In this document: one piece after another, positions 44,677-54,122 of the stretch
Position numbering within the stretch: the stretch's first letter is position 1
How the letters are laid out: the number at the start of each line of letters is the position of its first letter
Assembly (NCBI GenBank): GCA_021372895.1
Contig: JAJFTP010000012.1
Location: 1-63,555, forward strand
Direction: 5' to 3'
DNA length: 63,555 nt
DNA from: Synergistaceae bacterium
Lineage (GTDB): Bacteria > Synergistota > Synergistia > Synergistales > Synergistaceae
Made by a program: the position numbers and the translations under genes
Notes under the pieces: model-generated
Told to the model about the DNA's origin: nothing
What the model saw: the letters and a program-made list of their open reading frames with translations, nothing else
Database searches by the model: none

Positions 44677-47328
44677 CTATTCCTTATTCTTCATGAGGTC
44701 TGCAAATATTTCGGGAGCTTTGGCAAAAGCTTCTTCCAACTTAGAGGCGTCAGGTGCGCCGCCCTGAGCGAGATTTGGTCTCCCGCCGCCCTTACCGCCC
44801 ATTATCACAGCTATATCCTTAAGCAGCGTGCCTGCATTGACGCCCTTTTTGACAGCTTCCTCACTTGCCATGGCTGTCAGCGTAACGCGATTCATCTCGC
44901 CGATCCCTGCAAGCACCAGAACTGCGACCGGGTGCTTCTGCCTTATCCTGTCGCCGATCTGCCTGAGTAAGTCCGGCGTTATGTTGTCAAATTTCTCCAC
45001 GATGAGATCAACGCCGTTTATAGATGCGCATGGCCTGACAGTGCCCTCTATGTCCGACATTGCGACTTTGACCTGAAGTTCCCTGTTCTTACGCTCAAGG
45101 ACCTTCTTTTCGTCCATGATCTCTTCGATCCTGCTGACGATGGAGTCCGTATCCTCTCCGAGCATCGTCATCATCGACGTAACGGCAGAGCCAAACTGCT
45201 GAAACAATAAAAGTGCAGGTTCTCCGGCAATGGCGTTGATCCTTCGGATACCAGAGCCTATGCCCTCTTCGCGTATTATTTTGACAAGCCCCACCTCGCC
45301 GGTATTCCTGACGTGCGTACCGCCACACAGCTCCGTCGAGTAACCCGGGATATCAAGGACCCTGACCTCGTCTCCGTATTTTTCATCGAAGAGAGCTCGC
45401 GCGCCTGATTTTTTTGCCTCTTCTATCCGCATTATTGTGGTTTTGACAGGCAGGTTCTTCAAAACCTGTTCATATACCATTTTTTCTACTTCGCGGATCT
45501 CATCCACCGAGACAGGCGCGAAATGGTTAAAGTCAAAGCGGAGGAAAGTAGGGGTTACTATTGAACCTGCCTGGCGCACATGCTTGCCGAGGACCCTTGT
45601 GAGAGCTTCGTTGATCAAATGGGTAGCGGTGTGATGACGCTGTATGGCTTTTCTGCGCCTCTCGTTTATTGACGCGGTAACAGGCTGTCCTTTTTTAAGG
45701 ACCCCTTTATTTACGATACCCCTGTGTACGATAAGATCAGGAACAGGATATATAGTATCCTGCACCTCAAAAATCATATCATCTGCCGTAAGAAAACCGG
45801 TGTCGCCTACCTGTCCGCCTTTTTCGCCGTAGAAGGGAGTGTTTGAGAGAACGATATCCGCCGCCTCTCCTTCTGCGACTGAGTCTTTCAGCGCAGCGCC
45901 CGCAATAATTGCGATGACATAAGCCTCAGACTGCATTTTTGTGTATCCGCAGAACAAGCTGGGGCCTGTTTTGTCTACAAGCTCGGTGTAGACGTTCTTT
46001 GAAATGGTGCTGCCGGTCTGCTTGCTTGAGGCCCTGGCACGCTCACGCTGCTCCGTCATCTCTTTTTCAAAACCGTCTTTATCGATCAACACAGAGTGTT
46101 CTTTGCATATTTCCTCAGTCAGCTCGAGGGGAAATCCAAAGGTGTCGTAAAGGATAAACGCAACGCTGCCCGGCAGCGTCTTTTTGCCGTCCATGGCGAG
46201 TTTCTCAAGCTCAGACTCAAGAAGATCGCTGCCCTGGGAGAGTGTCCTGGAAAAACGCTCCTCTTCCGTGCTGAGCACCTGCTCGATTGCGGAAGCCTGC
46301 TCTACGAGCTCGGTATATTCATCGCCCATAGATTCACGTACGGCCGGCAGAAGTTCCGTAAGGAAGGGCCTGTCTATGCCAAGCAGCCTTCCGTAGCGGA
46401 CGCTGCGCCGGATAAGCCTTCTGAGCACATAGCCGCCGCCGTCGTTTGCGGGCAGTATCCCATCGGCGATCATAAATGCAGCCGCCCTTATGTGGTCAGA
46501 AATAACTTTGACCGCCATATCCTTCTTCTTGTCTGTTCCGTACTTTACGTTTACCAGTTCACAGGCTTTGTCGATTATGGGGAGGAAAAGATCTGTCTCA
46601 AAATCCGTCGGGACATTCTGCACAACCGAGGCAAGTCTCTCAAGTCCCATCCCTGTGTCTATGTTCTTGGCGGGCAGCGGGGTGAGGTTGCCCGCCTCGT
46701 CCCTGTTGTACTGCATAAAGACAAGGTTCCATATCTCAAGGTACCTGTCGCAGTCGCAGCCTACCGCACAGGTCGGTTTGCCGCAGGAATACTCAGGCCC
46801 CTGGTCATATATGATCTCGGAACAAGGGCCGCATGGGCCTACAGGTCCGGCTGCCCAGAAATTATCGTCTGCACCAAGGCGGACTATGCGATTTTCAGGG
46901 AGCCCGACCTTATCCCGCCAGATATCATGGGCTTCGTCGTCGTCAAGATAGACAGTCGCATAAAGCCTGTCCGGGTCAAGACCTATGCGCTCGGTGAGAA
47001 ACTCCCATGACCATGGGATGATCTCATTTTTGAAATAGTCGCCAAAACTGAAATTTCCGAGCATCTCAAAAAATGTATGGTGACGTGCGGTGCGCCCGAC
47101 GTTTTCGATGTCGTTTGTACGGACACATTTCTGTGCGGTAGTCGCACGCGTTACCTCCGGGGTCTTCAGCCCAAGGAAATAAGGCTTGAAAGGAACCATG
47201 CCGGCGATTGTAAAAAGAAGAGTCGGATCATCCGGCACCAGGGAAAAGCTGCGATAGCGCCTGCAGCCCTTTTCTTCAAAAAATGAAAGAAACAGTTCTC
47301 TTAATTCTTTTCCTTTTCTATACTGCAT
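44677..47328 (-). CDS. alaS: Alanine--tRNA ligase
   Basis: An 883-residue class II synthetase with all domains: aminoacylation core (LLFTIAGMVPFKPYFLG, motif 2 CVRTNDIENVGRTARHHTFFEMLGNFSFGDYF in pieces), a CxC-like zinc patch (SCGKPTCAVGCDCDRYLEIW), the editing domain (RHHTATHLINEAL and the zinc CGGTHVRNTGEVG) and the C-terminal DHHA1 domain (IMGGKGGGRPNLAQGGAPD). GGGGGGAAAT lies before the ATG at 47328; a TTG three bases upstream is the alternative. It leads yqgF and the mismatch repair genes. Confidence 0.97.
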   Translation of the reverse strand: MQYRKGKELRELFLSFFEEKGCRRYRSFSLVPDDPTLLFTIAGMVPFKPYFLGLKTPEVTRATTAQKCVRTNDIENVGRTARHHTFFEMLGNFSFGDYFKNEIIPWSWEFLTERIGLDPDRLYATVYLDDDEAHDIWRDKVGLPENRIVRLGADDNFWAAGPVGPCGPCSEIIYDQGPEYSCGKPTCAVGCDCDRYLEIWNLVFMQYNRDEAGNLTPLPAKNIDTGMGLERLASVVQNVPTDFETDLFLPIIDKACELVNVKYGTDKKKDMAVKVISDHIRAAAFMIADGILPANDGGGYVLRRLIRRSVRYGRLLGIDRPFLTELLPAVRESMGDEYTELVEQASAIEQVLSTEEERFSRTLSQGSDLLESELEKLAMDGKKTLPGSVAFILYDTFGFPLELTEEICKEHSVLIDKDGFEKEMTEQRERARASSKQTGSTISKNVYTELVDKTGPSLFCGYTKMQSEAYVIAIIAGAALKDSVAEGEAADIVLSNTPFYGEKGGQVGDTGFLTADDMIFEVQDTIYPVPDLIVHRGIVNKGVLKKGQPVTASINERRRKAIQRHHTATHLINEALTRVLGKHVRQAGSIVTPTFLRFDFNHFAPVSVDEIREVEKMVYEQVLKNLPVKTTIMRIEEAKKSGARALFDEKYGDEVRVLDIPGYSTELCGGTHVRNTGEVGLVKIIREEGIGSGIRRINAIAGEPALLLFQQFGSAVTSMMTMLGEDTDSIVSRIEEIMDEKKVLERKNRELQVKVAMSDIEGTVRPCASINGVDLIVEKFDNITPDLLRQIGDRIRQKHPVAVLVLAGIGEMNRVTLTAMASEEAVKKGVNAGTLLKDIAVIMGGKGGGRPNLAQGGAPDASKLEEAFAKAPEIFADLMKNKE

Positions 47329-47357
47329 CAATATTTCCCCCCAGTGATAAATTATTT

Positions 47358-48638
47358 TTATTTTTGTGTAAGTGATTTTCTTGCATTTAGAGCAGATGCC
47401 ATTACTTTGTCTCTGTCAATCGTTGTAAATTGGCCGTTTTCATAGAGGACTTCACCTGCTACTATTGTCGCCTTTATATCATCAGACGAGCCGGCGTAGA
47501 CGATATATCCGGACAGGCTTTCCTCATCCCAGCCCACATAGTGAGGCTGGTCGATATCTATCAGGATCATGTCGGCGTTATAACCTTCTTTGATGAACCC
47601 CGTATTATTAAAACCAAGGGCTTCCGCCCCAGCTGATGTGGCCATTTTAAGAGTTTCCGCCGACGAAATCAACGTTGGATCATGATTGACGCCCTTCTGT
47701 ATCAGAGCGGCAAAACGCATCTCATCCCACATATCAAGCCTGTTGTTGCTTGCGGCCCCGTCAGTTCCAAGCGCGACAGAGACCCCGGCTGAAAGCATCT
47801 GCGCAACATGCGCTACCCCGCTTCCAAGTTTCAGATTGCTCTTTGGATTGTGTACTACTGTGACATTCGGCCGCTTATAGAAATCCGCTGCTCCTTTGTC
47901 TATCCAGACCCCGTGGGCCAGGACAAGATGCTTTACCTCTGCCATACCGGTCCTCGTAAGATATTCCTCGGGGCTCATTGTGCCATCGAAACCGCTTATC
48001 GTCCATTCAGATGAAGTCTCAAGCCAGTGCAGCTGGACTCCAAGACCGTTCTCCCGCGCCGCGTCTGCGACAGATGACATCTGTTCGATCGAAACAGTAT
48101 ATGGGGCATGCGGCCCAAGCTGTATGTTCACCAGACCCTTTGCTCCGTTATAATCCTTTGCCAGCTGAAGGTTTTCCTTAAGGCGCGCCCCGTCGCTGTC
48201 TCCGACGATGCCCCGTGAAAGGCCGCACCTCATCCCAGCCTCTAGTGCGGCATCTGCGACTCTGTCCATAAAGAAATACATGTCTGCAAAACAGGTCGTC
48301 CCGGTTGAGAGCATTTCCATCATGGCAAGCTGTGCTCCCGTGTATACAAGATCCGCATCCAGCCTGTTTTCCACGGGCCAGATACGTTTTTCAAGCCATT
48401 CCATAAGGGGGAGTTCTTCTCCAAGCCCCCTGAGAAGAGTCATGGCCGCATGTCCGTGCGCATTAACAAATCCTGGCAGCATCGCGGTCCTGCCCCTGCC
48501 CTCATATGCGCATCCCGATGTGACGGAACCGGCAGGATACACGGCGGCGATCTTTCCATGCTCGGTAAGGACGTCGCACCTCTCCGCACGTGTGCGCGAT
48601 GCGTCCCAGACTACCACATCCCTGTAACAGCGCAACAT
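47358..48638 (-). CDS. mtaD: MTA/SAH deaminase-type amidohydrolase
   Basis: A 426-residue metal-dependent amidohydrolase. Metal ligands are visible in GFVNAHGHAAMTLLRGLGEE (around 57-76; note H-x-H preserved as HGH), LGPHAPYTVSIEQM (third His), LAHGVWIDKGAADF and VALGTDGAASNNRLDMWDE (the catalytic Asp). The pattern is that of 5'-methylthioadenosine/S-adenosylhomocysteine deaminases; a guanine or chlorohydrolase-type substrate cannot be excluded from sequence alone. Its neighbours ahcY and mtnA support a role in recycling SAM by-products. GGAGGGAA precedes the ATG. Confidence 0.88.
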   Translation of the reverse strand: MLRCYRDVVVWDASRTRAERCDVLTEHGKIAAVYPAGSVTSGCAYEGRGRTAMLPGFVNAHGHAAMTLLRGLGEELPLMEWLEKRIWPVENRLDADLVYTGAQLAMMEMLSTGTTCFADMYFFMDRVADAALEAGMRCGLSRGIVGDSDGARLKENLQLAKDYNGAKGLVNIQLGPHAPYTVSIEQMSSVADAARENGLGVQLHWLETSSEWTISGFDGTMSPEEYLTRTGMAEVKHLVLAHGVWIDKGAADFYKRPNVTVVHNPKSNLKLGSGVAHVAQMLSAGVSVALGTDGAASNNRLDMWDEMRFAALIQKGVNHDPTLISSAETLKMATSAGAEALGFNNTGFIKEGYNADMILIDIDQPHYVGWDEESLSGYIVYAGSSDDIKATIVAGEVLYENGQFTTIDRDKVMASALNARKSLTQK

Positions 48639-48640
48639 TT

Positions 48641-49888
48641 CTATTCCCTCCAGCCTGCCAGATACTTTTCCTGTTCCGGCGTCAGCCTGTCTATTTTGAT
48701 CCCAAGCGATTCCAGCTTGAGATCCGCGACCATCCTGTCAAGTTCTTCTGGGACATTATAAAGTCCGGATCTGAGTCTGTTCCGGGTTATGTAGATACAG
48801 GAGAGCAGCTGCATCGCAAAACTCAGGTCCATGATCTCGACAGGATGTCCGTCACCCGCCGCAAGGTTGACGAGCCTTCCCTCTCCAAGCAGATGAAGCC
48901 TGCGCCCATCAGGAAGGACATACGTTTCGATGTTGTCCCGCGGCTTTTTTACTTCAACAGAAATATCCTTAAGGTCCGGTATACAGACCTCAACATCAAA
49001 ATGTCCGGCGTTGCACAGAAGTACGCCGTCCTTCATGTTGATGAAGTGCTCCCTTCTTATTACTCTGGTGTTTCCTGTTACGGAAATAAAAACATCTCCG
49101 ATTTTACTCGCTTTGTCCATGTCCATGACGTCAAAGCCGTCCATAAGAGCCTCGAGCGCGCGATGCGGGTCAACTTCAACGACGATGACGCGGGCTCCAA
49201 GGCCTGAGGCCCTTCGTGCCGCACCCTTTCCGCACCAGCCGTAACCTGCGATCACGACCTGTTTGCCGGCAACAAGGAGGTTTGTTGTTCGGAGTATCGC
49301 ATCCCAGACAGACTGCCCCGTACCATAGCGGTTATCAAAAAGATGCTTGCTCTGGGCATCGTTAACAGCAAGCATCGCAAAAGGGAGGACGCCTTCCGTA
49401 TCCATTGCGCGGAGACGTTTTATGCCGGTGGTCGTCTCTTCGCAGCCTCCCAGGATGTTCGGGATGAGGTCTCTTTTCTTCTCTATTATCATAGAGACGA
49501 CATCCCCGCCGTCGTCTATTATTACCTGAGGATTCCAGTCAAGCATCTCCATGATGTTATCGCCGTACTCTTTTGCACTCATTCCATGTCGGCTGAAAAC
49601 ATGGATGCCGCTTTCAGCAAGCGCGGCACACACGGCATCCTGAGTCGAAAGCGGATTGCTGCCCACGGCCACAACGGTCGCGCCAAGCTGATGGAGTACC
49701 TTAAGCAGGCATGCTGTTTTGGCTTCCAAGTGTAAACAGGTACCTATGACGATCCCTGAAAGCGGCTGATTGAGAGCTTCTTTCTCCGCCGCCAGCCTGA
49801 GCACCGGCATATATTCCCATGCCCAGTCTATACGCCTGTGTCCTTCCGGCGCCAGATTTATATCAGCGACAATAAATTCATTTTTCAA
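48641..49888 (-). CDS. ahcY: Adenosylhomocysteinase
   Basis: Splits S-adenosylhomocysteine to homocysteine and adenosine. The 415 residues include the NAD-binding QVVIAGYGWCGKGAARRASG (around 207-226), the substrate region with GCEETTTGIKRL and DNRYGTGQSVWDAILR, and NAGHFDVEV. It is a short form, like archaeal and thermophile enzymes that lack the about 40-residue insertion of mammalian enzymes. It starts at a TTG that overlaps the mtnA stop by 4 bases (TTGA). Confidence 0.95.
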   Translation of the reverse strand: MKNEFIVADINLAPEGHRRIDWAWEYMPVLRLAAEKEALNQPLSGIVIGTCLHLEAKTACLLKVLHQLGATVVAVGSNPLSTQDAVCAALAESGIHVFSRHGMSAKEYGDNIMEMLDWNPQVIIDDGGDVVSMIIEKKRDLIPNILGGCEETTTGIKRLRAMDTEGVLPFAMLAVNDAQSKHLFDNRYGTGQSVWDAILRTTNLLVAGKQVVIAGYGWCGKGAARRASGLGARVIVVEVDPHRALEALMDGFDVMDMDKASKIGDVFISVTGNTRVIRREHFINMKDGVLLCNAGHFDVEVCIPDLKDISVEVKKPRDNIETYVLPDGRRLHLLGEGRLVNLAAGDGHPVEIMDLSFAMQLLSCIYITRNRLRSGLYNVPEELDRMVADLKLESLGIKIDRLTPEQEKYLAGWRE

Positions 49889-50928
49889 TATGATGTCATC
49901 CCCTTTTTATCTTTATAGTGTTTCAATCCTTCTATTTTAACAGCATCAGGGCGGCTGATTATCCCCGCCTCCGTAATTATCCCTGTTATAAGCCCGGCTG
50001 GAGTGATGTCAAACGCAGGGTTCCACACAGCGATCCTCTCAGGTATGACAACTTCCGAGCCGATGATCCTTATTTCATCGTGGCTTCGTTCCTCTATCTG
50101 GATCGCATTGCCATTAGGGCAGTTCATGTCTATAGTGCTGAGGGGTGCGGCTATATAAAATGGTACATTGTGCTTCTCTGCCGCGATAGCCAGGCCATAA
50201 GTGCCTATTTTGTTTGCCGTGTCGCCGTTAAGCGCGATCCTGTCTGCCCCTGTGATCACTGCGTCTATTTTTTCGCGGGACATAAGGAATGCCGCCATTG
50301 AATCACATATGACAGTGACATCAAAACCATCTTCGTAAAGTTCAAAAGAAGTAATGCGCCCTCCTTGGAAACGCGGACGGGTCTCGTCTGCGTATATTTT
50401 CATTTTTTTGCCGTTCTCCGACGCTGCGCGGAATACCCCGAGCGCTGTCCCGTAGCCTGCGGTGGCAAGAGCGCCTGCATTGCAGTGCGTAATTACAGTC
50501 GCACATTCGGGAAGGAGCTGCTGCCCATAATAAGAAAGTTTTTTATTGACCGCTATGTCTTCTTTATGCATCAAAACAGCCTCTGCTTCAAGGACAGATG
50601 CAAGTTCGTCCTTTCCCGGATATCTATTTATAAGTTTTTTCATCCTGTCAAGCGCCCAGTAGAGGTTCACTGCGGTCGGCCTGGTTTTAGCAAGCCGGTC
50701 AATGCCCGCCATTATATCAGCTTCGCCGCCGCGGGCCGCAAGCACCACTCCGTAAGCGGCAGCAATCCCTATGGCAGGCGCTCCCCTCACCGTCATGTCT
50801 TCAATTGCACGTGCCACATCTTCATAAGTCCGACAATCACAGAAACAGATAGCATCAGGGATCGCCCTCTGATCCAGCAGCCTCAGGGCCGGGATCTGCG
50901 GCAGCCACTGCATGGTCGGGGGCAGCAT
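49885..50928 (-). CDS. mtnA: S-methyl-5-thioribose-1-phosphate isomerase
   Basis: A 347-residue aIF2B-fold sugar phosphate isomerase: DMTVRGAPAIGIAAAYG (around 46-62), THCNAGALATAGYGTALGVF with the catalytic Cys, ADETRPRFQGGRITSFEL and the catalytic Asp in TGADRIALNGDTANKIGTYG. It converts methylthioribose-1-phosphate to methylthioribulose-1-phosphate. The next enzymes (mtnB onward) are not in the window, so the product may leave by a shorter shunt. ATG at 50928 overlaps the xseA stop (TGATG). Confidence 0.95.
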   Translation of the reverse strand: MLPPTMQWLPQIPALRLLDQRAIPDAICFCDCRTYEDVARAIEDMTVRGAPAIGIAAAYGVVLAARGGEADIMAGIDRLAKTRPTAVNLYWALDRMKKLINRYPGKDELASVLEAEAVLMHKEDIAVNKKLSYYGQQLLPECATVITHCNAGALATAGYGTALGVFRAASENGKKMKIYADETRPRFQGGRITSFELYEDGFDVTVICDSMAAFLMSREKIDAVITGADRIALNGDTANKIGTYGLAIAAEKHNVPFYIAAPLSTIDMNCPNGNAIQIEERSHDEIRIIGSEVVIPERIAVWNPAFDITPAGLITGIITEAGIISRPDAVKIEGLKHYKDKKGMTSY

Positions 50929-52166
50929 CAAACATTTCCTTTCAGCGGGGCAGACTGCATAACATCATCAACTCTTGCGGAAAGAGTCCCATCCCTCATC
51001 TGTATTCTTATAAGGTCATCCTCGGAGACAGAGGAGACGTCCCTTATCATAGTTCCGTCCGGCCTCCTGCATATTGCATAGCCCTTGGAGAGAATATTCA
51101 GCGGTGACGCGTTCTGCATATTTCCTGCAGCTGTGGCAAGCCTGACCTCAGCTTCACGAAGGCGGTAATTAATATTGCTGCATATCTTGCCTCTGACATT
51201 GTCGATAAAGTCAGAAGCCGGGTTGCAGCAGAATCTGATAATATCGGATGTAAGTCTTTTTTTGATCTCATCCACATCTGATATCGTCCTATCAATTTTT
51301 GAGGATAATCTTACGTATAAAGAACGGCTTATACCCTTAATAAACTGCTGAAGTTCCCTTATATCAGGAAAGACTCTCTCCGCCGCCCCAGACGGCGTAG
51401 GGGCCGAAGCATCGGCCGCCATGTCGGACAAAGTGTTGTCTATTTGATGGCCCAGCCCTGTGATGACGGGCACAGGACATGAACGTACAGCCCTCACGAC
51501 CTGCTCGTTGTCGAAGGTGTCAAGGTCATCCCTGCTGCCGCCTCCGCGCACTAGCATGACGAGAGAAAGATCTCTGATGCCGCAGCACATGCTGAAGCTG
51601 TGAACAATTTCATCCGCTGCGGTCACACCCTGCATGAGGCTGGGAACGACTATAAGTTCCGCGGCAGGATAGCGCATCGAAGATATTTTTATCACGTCCT
51701 GCAGTGCAGCCCCTGTCGGTGACGTTATAACTGCAACTTTATCAGGAAAAACGGGAAGTGGGCGTTTATGCCGCAGGTCAAACAGGCCCTCTCTTGTAAG
51801 CCGGTCCATCAGCTCTTCTTTTGCGCGCGCCTTTGCACCCTCACCAAGCGGAAGAAGGGTCGTGGCATATATCTGATACGAGCCGCGTACCCCATAGATA
51901 TCGATCCGGCCTCGCACCAGGACATCGTCGCCGTCCTTTGGCCACTGTATGACCGATGAGGCATTTGAACGGAAAAGTATGCATGAGACGCGGGTCTCTT
52001 TGCCTAGGATCGTAAAGTAACAATGTCCGCTGGTGTGGCGTTTGAAGCCCAGCAGCTCTCCGCGCACGGAAAGATCCTGCAGGTCAGCTGCCGAGCAGAT
52101 CACCTCGCGGATCCTGCCTGTCATTTCATCAACTGTCAATACCTTGTTCTGAGGCTGCAAAATCAT
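50928..52166 (-). CDS. xseA: Exodeoxyribonuclease VII large subunit
   Basis: A 412-residue XseA: N-terminal OB-fold (LSVRGELLGFKRHTSGHCYF), then the nuclease domain with KVAVITSPTGAALQDVIKI, VMLVRGGGSRDDLDTFDNEQ and GLGHQIDNTLSDMAADASAP, and a coiled-coil C-terminal part. The small subunit xseB normally follows but is not seen between xseA and mtnA, so it is elsewhere or absent. The ribosome site before the ATG at 52166 is weak. Confidence 0.95.
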   Translation of the reverse strand: MILQPQNKVLTVDEMTGRIREVICSAADLQDLSVRGELLGFKRHTSGHCYFTILGKETRVSCILFRSNASSVIQWPKDGDDVLVRGRIDIYGVRGSYQIYATTLLPLGEGAKARAKEELMDRLTREGLFDLRHKRPLPVFPDKVAVITSPTGAALQDVIKISSMRYPAAELIVVPSLMQGVTAADEIVHSFSMCCGIRDLSLVMLVRGGGSRDDLDTFDNEQVVRAVRSCPVPVITGLGHQIDNTLSDMAADASAPTPSGAAERVFPDIRELQQFIKGISRSLYVRLSSKIDRTISDVDEIKKRLTSDIIRFCCNPASDFIDNVRGKICSNINYRLREAEVRLATAAGNMQNASPLNILSKGYAICRRPDGTMIRDVSSVSEDDLIRIQMRDGTLSARVDDVMQSAPLKGNV

Positions 52167-52175
52167 CGCGTATAT

Positions 52176-52604
52176 TTATTTCGTGGGTTCTTTGCGTACA
52201 ATTCTTCCAAGCACTCCGTTTACAAAGCGGCCTGATTCGGCTGTGCCGAACGTCTTGGCAAGCTCGACCGCTTCGGAGATCGCAACTGCGATCGGGACTC
52301 TTTCAGAAATTACGCCTTCGTAAAGCGCAATGCATATCGCAGCCTTATCCACGGCTACCATACGCTCCGGTCTCCAGCCTATGATATTATCCCTGAGAAG
52401 CTCTGATATTTCCTCTCCATTCTCCATTACGCTCCTCAGAAGCTCACATGCATATATAAAGACTTCCTCCTGCTCTCCCTCTGACGGGTATAGGGCGATG
52501 GCTTCTTCAATATCAACATCAGGTCTCAGATTAAGCTCATATATCAGCTGAAGCGCTATTTCACGGGATCTGTGGCGCATTTGCGCCATTGCTGAACGGC
52601 TCAA
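52176..52604 (-). CDS. nusB: Transcription antitermination factor NusB
   Basis: A 142-residue helical RNA-binding protein acting with S10 in rRNA antitermination. RHRSREIALQLIYELNLRPD and the C-terminal ISERVPIAVAISEAVELAKTFG plus ESGRFVNGVLGRIVRK are diagnostic. AGGAGAT precedes a TTG at 52604. It lies between the small membrane-protein gene and xseA, the common Asp23-nusB-xseA arrangement. Confidence 0.94.
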   Translation of the reverse strand: MSRSAMAQMRHRSREIALQLIYELNLRPDVDIEEAIALYPSEGEQEEVFIYACELLRSVMENGEEISELLRDNIIGWRPERMVAVDKAAICIALYEGVISERVPIAVAISEAVELAKTFGTAESGRFVNGVLGRIVRKEPTK

Positions 52605-52608
52605 ACTA

Positions 52609-53082
52609 TCATCTCCTAAATTGCTGCATCAATGCGGAGACATGTTTTTGTCCGTCTTCAGTGAGGAATATCCATGAGATCCCATAGCCTACGACCGCCG
52701 CGAAGAGAGACCAGAGTATCCCCTTAAGCCCGAGATATACAAGCGCGGTCAGTCCGGATGCAACTCCTGACCAGAAGAGAGGCAGCATCCATAAAGGTGT
52801 GGTTACAGGGTTGTCTTCCGGGGCGACGTAGCCCCAATCGATCTGTACAGCCATACCCGATTTGCCGAAAATATCGACCATTTTTTTTTCCAGAGCGGCT
52901 TTCTCTTCCGATGCACTGTCCTCCGGCAAAGTAATGTAGATGTTCAGGAGATTCTTCTCACCAATAAATGAAACCTCCTGGCAGTAAAAATCCTTCGGCA
53001 GTCTTTTGGCGATGATCTGTCTGACGGCATCGCCGTCGACCCAGATCTTGCCGTGCTTTGTTGTAGTCCAGAGGAAAAGCAT
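52609..53082 (-). CDS. Small membrane protein in the Asp23-nusB cluster
   Basis: A 157-residue protein with a soluble N-terminal half (about 1-95) and two hydrophobic helices near 96-119 and 121-140 (TPLWMLPLFWSGVASGLTAL onward), followed by a short basic tail. No family recognised; position suggests a counterpart of the AmaP-like or YqhY-neighbour membrane proteins of Gram-positives. The frame extends to a GTG at 53091; AGAGGTG favours the ATG at 53082. Confidence 0.7.
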   Translation of the reverse strand: MLFLWTTTKHGKIWVDGDAVRQIIAKRLPKDFYCQEVSFIGEKNLLNIYITLPEDSASEEKAALEKKMVDIFGKSGMAVQIDWGYVAPEDNPVTTPLWMLPLFWSGVASGLTALVYLGLKGILWSLFAAVVGYGISWIFLTEDGQKHVSALMQQFRR

Positions 53083-53103
53083 ATCTAACACCTCTCAATG
53101 TAG

Positions 53104-53133
53104 AGGGCCGGCTCCTGCATGGAAACCGGCCCT
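53104..53133. repeat. Intercistronic GC-rich hairpin
   Basis: AGGGCCGG (53104-53111) and CCGGCCCT (53126-53133) form a perfect 8-pair stem with a 14-base loop in the short gap between the Asp23 gene and the small membrane protein. No T-tract on the minus strand, so a processing or attenuation role is as likely as termination. Confidence 0.5.
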
Positions 53134-53152
53134 TTCTGATCAATAAACCGGA

Positions 53153-53623
53153 TCAGGCCTCTTCGCCGAAAGAACCGTATGTTTCATCTGTCACGGCTGA
53201 TTCAGGAGCCTTCCTGTCAGTAAAAGAGATCCCCTGCACATAGATATTCACAGCCTTGATCGTATACCCCGTGAAACGTTCTATCTGTTCCTTTATCGCT
53301 TCCTGGACATCCCAGCATACATCCGGGATCCGCAGGCCATACTTCACTGCAATATATGCATCAACTGATATCTCCGGTGTTTCTCCATCGGATATGGAGA
53401 TCCTGACTCCGTTTACGGTTTTTCTGCCAAGGCGCAGATTTGCCATGAGCCCGGGATTAGCGGGCGAAACCCCCTCTACGCTGTTCAGCGCTTTTGTCGC
53501 AAGCTGGGCAATGACATCCTCAGATATGCGAATCTTACCCTCAAGGTTGTTCTGATCTATAGACGGACCAGATTCCGCTGTTTCCTTTATATTCTCAATA
53601 TTCTCTTTGTTGGCTTCAACCAT
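53153..53623 (-). CDS. Asp23/Gls24 family envelope stress protein
   Basis: A 156-residue Asp23/Gls24 (YqhY-like) protein: GKIRISEDVIAQLATKALNS, GVRISISDGETPEISVDAYI, AVKYGLRIPDVCWDVQEAIK and TGYTIKAVNIYVQGISF. YqhY sits between accBC and nusB in Firmicutes and is thought to tune lipid synthesis; here nusB is nearby but acc genes are not. GGAGGGAT precedes the ATG. Confidence 0.92.
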   Translation of the reverse strand: MVEANKENIENIKETAESGPSIDQNNLEGKIRISEDVIAQLATKALNSVEGVSPANPGLMANLRLGRKTVNGVRISISDGETPEISVDAYIAVKYGLRIPDVCWDVQEAIKEQIERFTGYTIKAVNIYVQGISFTDRKAPESAVTDETYGSFGEEA

Positions 53624-53679
53624 GTAGTGATCCCTCCCATGCTAAAAGATATCGTACCTGTATGTCAATATTTCTCCGG

Positions 53680-54075
53680 TCAATCTTCAGGAAATTTGAA
53701 CGGTTTGCCGCAGTGCGGGCAAAGAAGGTCCTCGTCATCGTCATATGCTGCCGGTTCAAAATAGAAATCCTTTGCGCAATGCGGACATGTCACCGATGTA
53801 TACTCTTCTTCGTCGAAATCATCGTCATCTTCTTCATCCGTCTCATCTTCAATGATAGCCTCGATATCATCCTCTATGCTGCAGATATCTTCATCCAGCT
53901 GTTCCAGATAGTCGTTGAGTTCCTTATGGACTTCTTCATGTTCCTCAATTTCATCCGCCAGGGAATCAAGAGCGTCGATAAGTGCCGCATAAAACTTCGT
54001 CTTCTCCGGCGTATCAGCCACATTCTGACCATCGATAAGCCCTTTCAGGTATGCTATATTCTCCCGTGCGCTCAT
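53680..54075 (-). CDS. CD1247-type zinc-ribbon protein
   Basis: A 131-residue protein. The N-terminal helical part (MSARENIAYLKGLIDGQNVA, about 1-70) is the CD1247 N-terminal domain, followed by an extremely acidic linker (EDETDEEDDDDFDEEE) and a CPHC-x21-CPHC zinc ribbon. Function unknown; family members are found in anaerobic Firmicutes and relatives, next to Asp23 or efp as here. GGGAGGGAT precedes the ATG. Confidence 0.88.
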   Translation of the reverse strand: MSARENIAYLKGLIDGQNVADTPEKTKFYAALIDALDSLADEIEEHEEVHKELNDYLEQLDEDICSIEDDIEAIIEDETDEEDDDDFDEEEYTSVTCPHCAKDFYFEPAAYDDDEDLLCPHCGKPFKFPED

Positions 54076-54099
54076 AAGAATCCCTCCCGTTGGATTATG

Positions 54100-54121
54100 C
54101 CTGCAGAGACAGATCTGCAGG
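54100..54121. repeat. Palindromic hairpin after efp
   Basis: CCTGCAGA (54100-54107) and TCTGCAGG (54114-54121) form an 8-pair stem with a 6-base loop immediately past the efp stop. No T-tract on the minus strand; it may mark an mRNA 3' end or processing site between efp and the zinc-ribbon gene. Confidence 0.4.
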
Positions 54122-54122
54122 T

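Noticed and set aside
46096-47010. 304-codon plus-strand frame
   Set aside because: It lies wholly antisense to alaS, whose motifs are intact; long antisense frames are common in this GC range.
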